Notes under the pieces: model-generated | What the model was told of the DNA's origin: nothing | What the model saw: the letters and a program-made list of their open reading frames with translations, nothing else | Databases searched by the model: none | Translations under genes and position numbers: made by a program | DNA from: Chthonomonas calidirosea | GTDB taxonomy: Bacteria; Armatimonadota; Chthonomonadetes; Chthonomonadales; Chthonomonadaceae | Direction of reading: 5' to 3' | Length of the DNA: 39,194 bases | NCBI GenBank assembly: GCA_945878775.1 | Contig: CAMCUQ010000012.1 | Location: 1-39,194, forward strand | Shown: one piece after another, positions 23,301 through 31,354 of the stretch | Layout: every line of letters begins with the position of its first letter | Position numbering within the stretch: the first letter of the stretch is position 1

Positions 23301-25375
23301 CCCGGAGTGAGCAGAATATTGCCTTGATTCAAAACCAAGCGATCCTTGGCTAGATCAAACACTGTCTCAATTCTTTCCGATTCGAGCTTTCCAAGTTGGA
23401 CATTAAAAGCGGTCAATCGCCCCAGAACATGAGGCTCCTCCAGCGTGCCAGTAATCCGCGCGGTAGGCTCTTTGGAGCCACGCAGGTAGGCGATACCCTC
23501 AATAGGGAGTGGCTCTGTCTCATCAGAGGTATCGGGGTTCGGAATGGGAGGGGCTTTCTCGGTACGTTTTTGGGGGACTATCGCGAGCAGAGTGCCCAAA
23601 TCAAGTTCATCAGCAGCCACTTTGAAATCGAGCAAATGCGTGTTAAGGTTCGCCGTCCCGCTTGCAAGCACAACGCCACGTGCATCGTCAATTCTCAATT
23701 GGCTGAGGGAAAATCTCTCTCCCGCTGTCTGCATGGAGGCTGTGGCGTTCCGAATGGTCTGATCTTGAATCTTGATGTCTGCAAGGCGCACGCGCGTGTC
23801 CGACCGGGATTCAACCCCTATTTTGCCATCAAAAGTGGTATCTATCTGGGCTATCCCCGCTACAGAGAGGGGGGCTTTCCCTTGCTTCCACAGGCTTCTT
23901 AACTCGGAGACCTGAACGCCTCGTGCCCGAATATCGACACGGTAATTGCTCCCGTGTGCAAAACCTAACTGAGAATGTACAGCGAGTCTTCCCTGTGCAA
24001 TATTACCAGTCAAAGAAGTCTGAAGTTGAGAGCCATTCCATGAGGCATTCATCTGTACATTCTTGGCGTTCAGTTTTGCATTTTTAAGCGTGGGTAGCGT
24101 GGCAGTTCCAGCCAACGCGAGGCTATTTAATGCCCCCTTAAGGGAGACATGAAGCTCCCCTTTGCCTTGCAGCGTACCGACTTGCTCTCGCACAAGAGGA
24201 GAGGTCTGACTGATTAGCTCCCTTAGATCAGGAAACTGCACCGTGCGAGCAACATCCCATTGAGGCATTACTCCCTCTGCACGAATTATCAGCGGAGGGG
24301 TGTTGTTTTGTTTTGGTAGAAAGAGAGGCAGATTAAAAGCACTGCCCTGAATTCTGACAGGGGAGCCTGCATAGTTACCAGCAATTATTCCCTTAACAGA
24401 CTTTGAGGTGAAATGGAGATCGGCAGAGAGGTTTTGCACAGGAAAGCGGAGAGGCTTCCAAGTCCAGTCCGCACCTCTCAGATGGAGATCGCCCTCTGTC
24501 TTAAACGCAGACGGATCGAATTTCCGAGTCGGTTTTAAGGGGTTATAACTCGCATGGAGATCAATATCCCCCTCACCTCGCGCAATAACGAAACTCTCTG
24601 GTGGCAAAAGCCTCCGCGTGATCTCTGAGAGGTTCGCTTTTTGAAGGTGTAACTCTCCCTGAAAAGCGAATGTCTCTGGTTGAAGTATCCCTGTGGCGCG
24701 AACCGATTTCGTGAAACCCTCTAAGCCCTCCGATTTGATATCCAGAGTGAGGCTCTTGTCTGGGTGAATCAGTAAGGTGGCATCCACGTTATGCAGGGCT
24801 GTTTTCAGAGGTCGAGAAACCACACGCTTGGGTGCGGGAAAGAGGGCGTCTTTGAAATGGATGGTTCCACCATGGATCGTAATCAAATGTACAAAGGCGC
24901 GTTTTGCTTCTGAAGGCTTGCCCAATAGCTCTTGGAGTAGCGGAGTGATATTATAGACGCCGCTTCGGTCACGTTCGAGGTGGGCTTCGGGCTGAAAAAG
25001 GTGGATACCTTGCACACGCGGGATCGCAAAGTCCTCTCCCGTGAGTAGCTGTTCCCGCTGAAAGTCGATCTCCATTCGGGCAACGCGCAGGGTTGGGAGA
25101 GCTGGATTGTGAGTATCGGCGAAAAGGGCAACATCGCGGAGAATGAGGTGGTTATCCCGCGTGGCATTCCAGAGATCACCACGCAACTCAACGCCCCCAA
25201 TGTGTACCTCGCGTCCGATCTGTTGAGAGATAATAGAGGAGATAAAAGAGGCAAGGCGTTTCTCATTACTCAGATAGGAGAGCACCTGCCGAGAATATCC
25301 GACAGAGTGTAGGGTGAGATAGCCTAATGGCACCGCAATAAAGAGGCGATTTATCCAGAGGTGCAAGCGACGCAT
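20393..25375 (-). CDS. tamB: TamB / AsmA-like inter-membrane bridge protein
   Basis: 1660 aa. An N-terminal signal anchor (LFIAVPLGYLTLHSVGY) is followed by an AsmA-like start (SSIISQQIGREVHIGGVELRG). A very long run of repetitive beta-strands then follows, as expected for a hydrophobic-groove bridge across the periplasm. The last about 450 residues match the TamB C-terminal (DUF490) pattern, with LLGGKLRLL, LLLGDTTVFRNIG and the end NISRHLFGPLYLSYSRSL. The family links inner and outer membranes and moves phospholipids or helps barrel assembly. Larger than E. coli TamB (1259 aa). Gap of 46 nt after lipA; a 119-140 nt gap precedes the sigma gene. No TamA gene is present, so BamA is a plausible partner. 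Confidence 0.9.
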   Translation of the reverse strand: MRRLHLWINRLFIAVPLGYLTLHSVGYSRQVLSYLSNEKRLASFISSIISQQIGREVHIGGVELRGDLWNATRDNHLILRDVALFADTHNPALPTLRVARMEIDFQREQLLTGEDFAIPRVQGIHLFQPEAHLERDRSGVYNITPLLQELLGKPSEAKRAFVHLITIHGGTIHFKDALFPAPKRVVSRPLKTALHNVDATLLIHPDKSLTLDIKSEGLEGFTKSVRATGILQPETFAFQGELHLQKANLSEITRRLLPPESFVIARGEGDIDLHASYNPLKPTRKFDPSAFKTEGDLHLRGADWTWKPLRFPVQNLSADLHFTSKSVKGIIAGNYAGSPVRIQGSAFNLPLFLPKQNNTPPLIIRAEGVMPQWDVARTVQFPDLRELISQTSPLVREQVGTLQGKGELHVSLKGALNSLALAGTATLPTLKNAKLNAKNVQMNASWNGSQLQTSLTGNIAQGRLAVHSQLGFAHGSNYRVDIRARGVQVSELRSLWKQGKAPLSVAGIAQIDTTFDGKIGVESRSDTRVRLADIKIQDQTIRNATASMQTAGERFSLSQLRIDDARGVVLASGTANLNTHLLDFKVAADELDLGTLLAIVPQKRTEKAPPIPNPDTSDETEPLPIEGIAYLRGSKEPTARITGTLEEPHVLGRLTAFNVQLGKLESERIETVFDLAKDRLVLNQGNILLTPGFINISGIVAGLDTLQKTPPSISISAQAENVDINRLLTLAGIDARQVRASGTVATDEISLIGTTRDLSTRFPFKLYLENTTVNDLPIADAEFTIGYKQNRVEFPTIMLQLAQGQIDGSGSVGPGKNIAFNLAAKNIDLPSILSPFVQNAYSDAIRGTLFGRVSVNGTTDTPNATLNLSAEGLNYQNYALGSLTGTVRYQDKMLTAERMLLGDLGGGEGRFSISKLQYGTEQRALKGDLNWSAVSIKGIRELLQALGSTETESVEKRNALLPIAQALSSLEGATAGSATLSGTSDKPEIALQWENTPLSLDNYPVTLVKGAGKLTRERASFPNLSLQAEDGILEIQAPEIVFGGNLSVDVTAVDVNLGFLKHWLTPKPITSNTPPTEKRGFQDWLREQGQTEVSGKGTLAINIRGKTTAPEIEQASLNLSQFQFVKILAAGKREPIFGLEKLDINDISLREGVIRSDSVAVRYQDTVLRGNAEVEGFQWTAPFLPPESRVKASIRLVPRSDDEQNLQSLSRFFPDLLAKGSTGRLLISGAIDGTLEDPFKEISGRVNLTSSRLQLKTLSTGLIDVAGDIELLKGSLFVRSFKGKTHIFKETEFAKKNAGSDILLSGSLPLGLSEDAHPTSGDALRLQIKSLSFEETPLPGADSGAARGKAEIDLQVAGSLKEPVLKGAVTFSETQFALPGEFAALTQTDAKPPAYPKFDIAFIAGNEVHLKNLLLDTRVEGKLVTTGSPADPRLDGQLSLLGGKLRLLTTRLSLLNPSTLVMKYPLLVEGVPSFSLEVNLLAEASIAVPSSFGGTGRRERTSMRIVGPLTGAITDPVTGESRLRITSNDPSIDSRTLMQTLLLGDTTVFRNIGNTPGQVLAHQLTNVFTGAVLPGVFDRSAEQLGFSELSIGYDPVQNVSLNISRHLFGPLYLSYSRSLAASRELFTFRASMRFRDRYQATYEIREQNEQRLLVEGVLRW

Positions 25376-25421
25376 CGCGTACCCTGCTCCCTATAAAAGT
25401 CAAACATTTCAACGAAAAGCA

Positions 25422-26309
25422 CTATATTCCTGCCATAGCAAGCCGTTGTGCCATCAGCTTTTCAGAAAACGCTTGTGCGTTATACGACGAACGAACAAAA
25501 GGCGCAGAGGCAACAAACACAAAGCCCATTTCCTCCCCTATGCGCTCATACTCCGCAAACTGTTCGGGGGTCACATAATCGACTACGGGCAGATGATGTG
25601 TCGTTGTCGGGCGCAAATACTGCCCAATAGTGACAGCACTGACTCCCGCCTCCCGCAGGTCTTGCAGGGTCTGCAAAATCTCTTCGTGTGTCTCCCCCAA
25701 GCCCAACATAATCCCGCTCTTGGTATGGATAGTTGCGTCCATGTTTTTGACGGTGCGAAGGAGATCAAGGGTTCGCTCATACCTTGCTTGAGGGCGCACA
25801 CTGGGAGAGAGTCGCTCTACTGTCTCAATATTATGATTATAAATATCGGGATGAGCCTCTACCACGCGCCGAATACACCAGCGCTTGCCCTTAAAATCGG
25901 GGGTTAGCACCTCAACAATGACGCCGGGTATCGCCTCACGTAGCGCGTGAATGGTCTCTGCAAATTGCCCACTGCCTTCATCAGGTAGCTCATCTCGCGC
26001 CACGGATGTGACGACGACGTGCTTGAGTCCCATCGCCTTTGCGGTCTCGGCAACACGGCGCGGTTCATCGCTATCTAGCTCCAGAGGCTTTCCCACCTTG
26101 ATCGCGCAGAAGCCACAGCTACGGGTACAAATATCCCCCAAGATCATAAAGGTGGCGGTCTTCTTGGACCAACACTCTCCCAAATTTGGACACCGTGCGC
26201 TTTCACAGACGGTGTGAAGCTTCGCATCACGTAGCATATCATTCACGTTTTGAACGGTATCGGGACTAGGTACGCGCTTCTTTAGCCAGACGGGTAGCCG
26301 GGAATTCAC
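25422..26309 (-). CDS. lipA: Lipoyl synthase LipA
   Basis: 295 aa. A radical-SAM enzyme inserting sulfurs into octanoylated proteins in the cytosol. The auxiliary cluster ligands C35, C40 and C46 (CESARCPNLGEC) and the radical-SAM CxxxCxxC (C61, C65, C68 in CTRSCGFC) are present. The C-terminal RSSYNA serine that binds the auxiliary cluster is also present. GTG start at 26309; I see no strong ribosome site. No lipB or lipM in the window. It shares direction with tamB (46-nt gap) and probably starts the transcript, although functionally it is not an envelope gene. Confidence 0.97.
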   Translation of the reverse strand: MNSRLPVWLKKRVPSPDTVQNVNDMLRDAKLHTVCESARCPNLGECWSKKTATFMILGDICTRSCGFCAIKVGKPLELDSDEPRRVAETAKAMGLKHVVVTSVARDELPDEGSGQFAETIHALREAIPGVIVEVLTPDFKGKRWCIRRVVEAHPDIYNHNIETVERLSPSVRPQARYERTLDLLRTVKNMDATIHTKSGIMLGLGETHEEILQTLQDLREAGVSAVTIGQYLRPTTTHHLPVVDYVTPEQFAEYERIGEEMGFVFVASAPFVRSSYNAQAFSEKLMAQRLAMAGI

Positions 26310-26359
26310 TGGTGTTTGCCCTTTATAGTGAGAGTGTCGTTCTCTTTTGGAGATAGTTC

Positions 26360-26389
26360 AGTGTACTCGAAATCGCCTCCTTTTTTCAA
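26360..26389 (-). promoter_or_regulatory. Sigma70 promoter of lipA
   Basis: On the minus strand, TTGAAA (26384-26389), an 18-nt spacer and TACACT (26360-26365). The predicted leader to the GTG is about 44 nt. The same -10 sequence occurs at the CAT tRNA promoter. Confidence 0.6.
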
Positions 26390-26427
26390 GGGTAACATGA
26401 GAGAGGTGATTCGCTTTGGGCAAAAGG

Positions 26428-26433
26428 TATAAT
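26428..26433 (+). promoter_or_regulatory. Candidate -10 element with a leaderless start
   Basis: A perfect TATAAT 6 nt before the ATG at 26440, which would put the transcription start at the start codon. No good -35 is visible. The same bases also read as spacing between AAAAGG (a ribosome site) and a GTG at 26434. Confidence 0.4.
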
Positions 26434-26439
26434 GTGCCT

Positions 26440-27645
26440 ATGTCCACACCGCGTAAAGAGCTTTGGTTTATTGGTGCGCTCCTTCTCCTTTTTCTTATTG
26501 TTGCCACATTTTCAAGAGAGAGGGGGCAAGAGCTTCGCCCTGCCACAGAGCCAAGCACCTTCAATGCCCAACGCGCAGGAACCAAAGCCCTCTATCTTCT
26601 GCTGGAGGCGCAGGGGTTATCGGTCACGCGTCAGCGCACCTCATGGGGGCAGCTCTCACCACAGCTAGGACTACTCTGTGTCATTGAACCTTTTTCGGCA
26701 GAGAGACAGATCACGCGGAATGAGTTACGCGCCATGAAAAAGTGGATAGAGCAAGGGGGAACTCTGTTCTACCAAGCAAGCCTCCCTGCACGTGGAACCG
26801 ACCGAGAGGACCCTTTAGCAGGAGATGTTGAGATCGTTCGAGGCGACGAAAAACCGACGAGCATCACGGTGGACGAAAGCGATTCTCCTTACCTCAAGGG
26901 TCTCGACGCTATAGCCTCCATCTCCCGAATTCGCTTTAGTGCGCCCGCAGTCTATCACACGCTGCTTCAGGATGATCAGGGTGCATTGCTCCTCGAAAAG
27001 CCAATGGGCAAGGGACACCTCATTCTATGTGCCATTGAGAATATGCTCAGCAACGCGACACTCACCGATGAATCGCACGATAACGCGCTCCTCTTTCTGC
27101 AAATAGCACGTACTTCTACCTCCTCGTCACGCCCGTCTGTTGCCTTCGACGAGTACCATCATGGGGTGGGGTTTGAGACCTCTACTGCCACAGACACTCC
27201 AACAGGTCTTTGGCAGAGTACCCCTCTCCCCTTGCGTCTGCTCTGCCTACACCTGTTTGTCCTTCTGCTGTGCTTTGTCTATAATGGCAACCGCCGCTTT
27301 GGTGCAATAGTCTCCCTCCCCTCACAAGCCCACCGCCCCTCAATAGACTATCTCGAAGCGTTAGGGCGGTTTTGGAAGCGCACAAACGCATCAGATGTTG
27401 CTTTCCTGGTTCAGTATGAACAACTTGTTCAGGAGCTCCACACCAAATTTTGCACGGAGCAGGAAAACAATAATGCTCTTTTTCAAGCCATGGAACGCAC
27501 CTCGCCAGAGTTTTTTGGACGTTGGAAGAACCTCTTTCAACGCGCAGAGCAGATACGAGCAGGAGAACGGATTCAAGAAAGCGAACTGGTAATACTCACA
27601 AAACAACTTGAAAACCTACGAAAAGAGGCTTCCCTTGTCGGATAA
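26440..27645 (+). CDS. DUF4350-type membrane protein
   Basis: 401 aa with this start. An N-terminal helix (ELWFIGALLLLFLIVATF) is followed by a DUF4350-like domain (NAQRAGTKALYLLLEAQG) and a Rossmann-like region (MKKWIEQGGTLFYQ). A central extracytoplasmic segment is followed by a second helix (LRLLCLHLFVLLLCFVY) and a cytosolic C-terminal tail. Such proteins commonly accompany MoxR ATPases; their function is unknown. It overlaps the moxR gene at its 3' end. A GTG at 26434 with AAAAGG upstream is an alternative start. Divergent from lipA. Confidence 0.75.
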   Translation: MSTPRKELWFIGALLLLFLIVATFSRERGQELRPATEPSTFNAQRAGTKALYLLLEAQGLSVTRQRTSWGQLSPQLGLLCVIEPFSAERQITRNELRAMKKWIEQGGTLFYQASLPARGTDREDPLAGDVEIVRGDEKPTSITVDESDSPYLKGLDAIASISRIRFSAPAVYHTLLQDDQGALLLEKPMGKGHLILCAIENMLSNATLTDESHDNALLFLQIARTSTSSSRPSVAFDEYHHGVGFETSTATDTPTGLWQSTPLPLRLLCLHLFVLLLCFVYNGNRRFGAIVSLPSQAHRPSIDYLEALGRFWKRTNASDVAFLVQYEQLVQELHTKFCTEQENNNALFQAMERTSPEFFGRWKNLFQRAEQIRAGERIQESELVILTKQLENLRKEASLVG

Positions 27646-28687
27646 CGCGCCACAGATACCCGATCTTCCTATACCGGTTCCCCCTCATTTACCCATGAGT
27701 GTGGACTCCGGTACTCTTTCCAATATTGTTCCTGAAAAAGGCGTCGTTCAGCATCTTGCGGAGCGAGTACGCACAGAGATGCACAAAGCGATTGTCGGAC
27801 AGGACAATCTGATCGATATGTTGCTTGTGGCGATACTTGCAGGCGGGCACGTCCTTCTGGAAGGAGTCCCCGGAACCGCAAAGACGCTTTCCATTCGCAC
27901 TCTCTCGCTTCTGTTTAGAACCTCATTCGCGCGTATTCAGTTCACCCCCGATCTCATGCCCTCCGATATTTTGGGAACAAATATCTTTGATCCTCGCACC
28001 CAAGAGTTTCAAATGAAGCGGGGTCCCCTCTTTGCGGGGCTAATCTTGGCGGATGAGATCAACCGCACCCCTCCCAAAACCCAATCCGCACTTTTAGAGG
28101 CGATGGAAGAAAGAAAAGTCACGATTGATGGGATTGCCTACCCCTTACCGGAGCCGTTTCTGGTCTGTGCGACCCAAAACCCCATCGACTACGAAGGAAC
28201 CTACCCACTCCCAGAGGCGCAGATGGACCGCTTCATGCTGAAAGTGCCCGTGCCTTATCCAGATATTGATTCTGAACGTGCAATATTGGATCGCACCCAA
28301 CGCGGGTTTCGTGCCAACAACCTCCAAGACATCGACTTCCAGCCCGTTTTGGAGATGGCTGATCTAGCAGGTTATCGCACCGAGGTGGATAGCGTGCATG
28401 TGGAGAAACCACTGCAAGAGTATATTGTACAACTGGTTCGTGCCACCCGCACACATCGCTATATTGCAATGGGAGCAAGCCCGCGTGCCACCATTACGCT
28501 CATGCTCACCTCAAAAGCATACGCCGCCATGCAAGGGAGAGACTTTATAACACCTGATGATATTCAGACTCTCATCTACCCTGTTCTGAGCCACCGCCTA
28601 ATTCTGCGCCCTGATGCCGAACATCAAGGGCAAACGAGTGGGCGCGTACTAGAGAACATTATTCAATCGATACCCATACCACGCTGA
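27635..28687 (+). CDS. MoxR-family AAA+ ATPase
   Basis: 350 aa. Walker A is GVPGTAKT, Walker B is LILADEINR, sensor 1 is ATQNP, and YEGTYPLPEAQMDRF is the MoxR signature. The C-terminal lid runs ASPRATITLML to FITPDDIQ. MoxR ATPases act as chaperones that load cofactors or assemble complexes, usually with DUF58 and VWA-domain partners, none of which follow here. I chose the TTG at 27635 because AAGAGG lies 6 nt upstream; it overlaps the end of the DUF4350 gene by 11 nt. A TTG at 27608 is also open. Confidence 0.92.
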   Translation: MSDNAPQIPDLPIPVPPHLPMSVDSGTLSNIVPEKGVVQHLAERVRTEMHKAIVGQDNLIDMLLVAILAGGHVLLEGVPGTAKTLSIRTLSLLFRTSFARIQFTPDLMPSDILGTNIFDPRTQEFQMKRGPLFAGLILADEINRTPPKTQSALLEAMEERKVTIDGIAYPLPEPFLVCATQNPIDYEGTYPLPEAQMDRFMLKVPVPYPDIDSERAILDRTQRGFRANNLQDIDFQPVLEMADLAGYRTEVDSVHVEKPLQEYIVQLVRATRTHRYIAMGASPRATITLMLTSKAYAAMQGRDFITPDDIQTLIYPVLSHRLILRPDAEHQGQTSGRVLENIIQSIPIPR

Positions 28688-29805
28688 TGTCTCTTACCGC
28701 CTCTAGTCCTATACGAGTCGCCATCCTCATGCGCCCTGCTACGGGTGGTATGAAGCGGCACGTGGAGACGCTTTTACACTTGAGAAACAGAGTGCAAATT
28801 CATCCTGTCCTCTTTGCGCCAGACGATTTTGCCTCCCTCGCCTCAGAGTTGGAACTTCCGTTCGTGCCATTCACCTTTTCGCCCAGGACCTCGCCTCTCG
28901 CCGACCATCGTGCCATTCAGTCATTGGCACAGCTTATAGATAAAAAGTTTGACTTACTGCACACGCAAGGGGTGCGAAGCCTGTGCATAGGTGCACCTGC
29001 GGCAAGTCGTGTGAATATCCCCGTTGTGTTCACAGCACACAATCTTTTGTCGCCGCTCCCATTCATCCCGCGCACGGCACTCTCCAGTATCATGAAGCGA
29101 GTAGAGCAGATGATCACCGTTTCTCAGGCGATAGCAACCACCTACATGGATAATGGACTTGTGGCAAAACAGCTGGATATTATTCCAAACGGTGTAGACC
29201 TCTCACGCTTCGCAAACTCAGAAGAGGGGCATACAATACGCCAGAAGTACAATATCGAGCAGAATGCTCCTCTTATTGTCAGCGTAGGACGCCTTGCTCC
29301 TGAAAAGGGTTTTGACCTTCTCATCTCTGCTTTCCGGCACTTACGGATGCAAATGCCTCAAGCGCACTGCATTATCGTGGGAGGGGGTAACGAAGAGGAG
29401 AATTTGCGCCAATTCGCTTGGGGGGAGGCAAATCTTCACTTTGTGGGAGCTATTGCGGAGCCTGCCCCCTTTTTTCATGCGGCGAACGTGGTCGCAATTC
29501 CTTCACGCCTTGAGGGTCAGGGGATTGTGGCATTAGAGGCAATGTCTGCCGGAAAGCCAGTCGTCGCAACACGCATTGGGGGGTTGGTGGAAACCGTGGA
29601 GGATCAGGTCACAGGAATACTCATCCCTCCACACGATCCCTTCTCGCTCTCAAACGCGCTCTCCATCCTCCTCTCTTCGCCCCATCTTGGGCTTGCGATG
29701 GGTAAGGCGGGGCTTCAAAGAGTCGAGTCGCGGTATACAGCCGAACGGATGGTACAGCGCACGGAGAATCTCTATACCAATATTTTGAGCCAAAGAGGAA
29801 GATAA
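28687..29805 (+). CDS. Family 4 glycosyltransferase
   Basis: 372 aa, GT-B fold. An N-terminal acceptor lobe contains the GGMKRHVETLL motif, and the C-terminal donor lobe contains VSVGRLAPEKGFDLLI, IIVGGG, and the EGQGIVALEAMSAGKPVVAT segment with the E-x7-E pair of retaining GT4 enzymes. It likely transfers a sugar from a nucleotide donor in cell-surface glycan or glycolipid synthesis. No specific acceptor can be named. The ATG overlaps the moxR stop (TGATG), so the two are translationally coupled. 109 nt separates it from the next gene; a poor -35-like TTGGCA and SD AGGAG lie in that gap. Confidence 0.9.
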   Translation: MSLTASSPIRVAILMRPATGGMKRHVETLLHLRNRVQIHPVLFAPDDFASLASELELPFVPFTFSPRTSPLADHRAIQSLAQLIDKKFDLLHTQGVRSLCIGAPAASRVNIPVVFTAHNLLSPLPFIPRTALSSIMKRVEQMITVSQAIATTYMDNGLVAKQLDIIPNGVDLSRFANSEEGHTIRQKYNIEQNAPLIVSVGRLAPEKGFDLLISAFRHLRMQMPQAHCIIVGGGNEEENLRQFAWGEANLHFVGAIAEPAPFFHAANVVAIPSRLEGQGIVALEAMSAGKPVVATRIGGLVETVEDQVTGILIPPHDPFSLSNALSILLSSPHLGLAMGKAGLQRVESRYTAERMVQRTENLYTNILSQRGR

Positions 29806-29914
29806 TCGGAAGGAAATCCCCCTCTTCTTCACGAAACCAAGAGTAGTTGGCAAGTAGACCTTTTTGAAACTAGAGATTATCGTCAGCGGTTCAATGTTTA
29901 GGAGTACCTAATTT

Positions 29915-31351
29915 ATGGAACAATTTTCTCGTCGTCGTTTTTTGGAACAATCGCTCAGCATTGTTGCTGGAGCCTCACTCACTCGTGTTGCCCATTCCGA
30001 ACCGACATACCTCCCAAAGCGAAGTGCCAATGAGCGCGTCAATGTCGCCGTAATTGGAGTACGCTCGCGAGGGCTAGATCATGTGGGAGGCTATTTGGGT
30101 CACCCAGAAGCGAACCTCGTTGCTATCTGTGATGTCGATGAAAACGTCATTGCAGGTGCTATGCTTGCCGCCGAAAAGAAAGGCGTGCCGAAGCCACGCT
30201 ACTACTCCGACATTCGGAAACTGCTGGAAGACACGAGTATCGACGCGGTCTCTATCGCCACTCCAAACCACTGGCACGCTTTAGCCGCGATTTGGGCAAT
30301 GCAGCAGGGCAAAGATGTCTATGTTGAAAAACCCGTTAGCCACAATGTGCATGAAGGGCGTATCATTGTTCAGACAGCACGCAAGACCAAGAAAATCTGC
30401 CAGACGGGAACCCAAATTCGCTCTATGAAAGGCTCTCGTGAGGCAATAGAGTATATTCATAGTGGTAAAATAGGCAAGGTTACCATCGCGAGAGGGCTTT
30501 GCTACAAGCGGCGCAAAAGTATCGGTATGCGTGCGGATACCGCCGTTCCCGCAGGAGTACACTACGATCTCTGGTTGGGTCCCGCGCCAGTTCGCCCCTT
30601 CAACTCCAGCCGCTTCCACTATGATTGGCACTGGAATTGGAACTATGGCAACGGAGACTTGGGCAATCAGGGCATACATCAGATGGACGTTGCGCGATGG
30701 GCTTTGAACAAAAATCAGTTGCCCAAGAGCGTGGTCACTGTGGGGGGCAGGTTTGGCTATGTGGATGATGGCGACACTCCAAACACCGTGGTCTCCTGCT
30801 TCGATTATGGGGATGCCGAACTGATCTTTGAGGTGCGTGGCTTGGAGACAGATGGCTTGATGAACGCAAAAGTGGGAAATATCATCTACGGTTCTGAGGG
30901 ATACGTTGTCTTCACGGGATACGATGAAGCTTTCGCATTTGACAATAAGGGGCAACAGGTACAACACTTCAATGGAGGGGGCGATCACTATGGCAATTTC
31001 CTCTCCGCCGTCAAGTCACGCAAATCACAAGAGCTTCATGCCGACATTGAAGAGGGACACCTCTCTAGTGCACTGTGTCACCTTGGGAATATCTCCTACT
31101 TGCTAGGGCACTCCCAGCATAGCACAGATCGAGTGGAGGGTTTTGAGGGCGATGCCGCAGCAATGGAGACTTTTGGACGCTTCCAGCAGCATCTTGCGCT
31201 GAACAACGTCAACCTACGTGAAGTCGCCTATCGCTTGGGTTCCAAGCTGAAAATAGACCCTCGTAAAGAGGAGTTTATTGGAAACAAAGAGGCGAATCAC
31301 CTTCTCACCCGTGAGTATCGCAAACCTTTTGAGGTTCCAGCAAAGGTCTAG
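29915..31351 (+). CDS. Tat-exported Gfo/Idh/MocA oxidoreductase
   Basis: 478 aa. The twin-arginine start SRRRFLE followed by a hydrophobic stretch and AHSE predicts export in folded form. The NAD(P) Rossmann fold begins VNVAVIGVRSRG with ICDVDENV; the EKP motif (YVEKPVSHN) and the GIHQMDVARWAL catalytic His-Asp segment are present. These enzymes oxidise or reduce sugars and polyols; folded export with bound cofactor is known for the glucose-fructose oxidoreductase branch. Planctomycetes and Armatimonadetes encode many. AGGAG lies 10 nt before the ATG. It is followed after 3 nt by the cytochrome gene, so co-transcription is likely. Substrate unknown. Confidence 0.9.
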   Translation: MEQFSRRRFLEQSLSIVAGASLTRVAHSEPTYLPKRSANERVNVAVIGVRSRGLDHVGGYLGHPEANLVAICDVDENVIAGAMLAAEKKGVPKPRYYSDIRKLLEDTSIDAVSIATPNHWHALAAIWAMQQGKDVYVEKPVSHNVHEGRIIVQTARKTKKICQTGTQIRSMKGSREAIEYIHSGKIGKVTIARGLCYKRRKSIGMRADTAVPAGVHYDLWLGPAPVRPFNSSRFHYDWHWNWNYGNGDLGNQGIHQMDVARWALNKNQLPKSVVTVGGRFGYVDDGDTPNTVVSCFDYGDAELIFEVRGLETDGLMNAKVGNIIYGSEGYVVFTGYDEAFAFDNKGQQVQHFNGGGDHYGNFLSAVKSRKSQELHADIEEGHLSSALCHLGNISYLLGHSQHSTDRVEGFEGDAAAMETFGRFQQHLALNNVNLREVAYRLGSKLKIDPRKEEFIGNKEANHLLTREYRKPFEVPAKV

Positions 31352-31354
31352 CCC

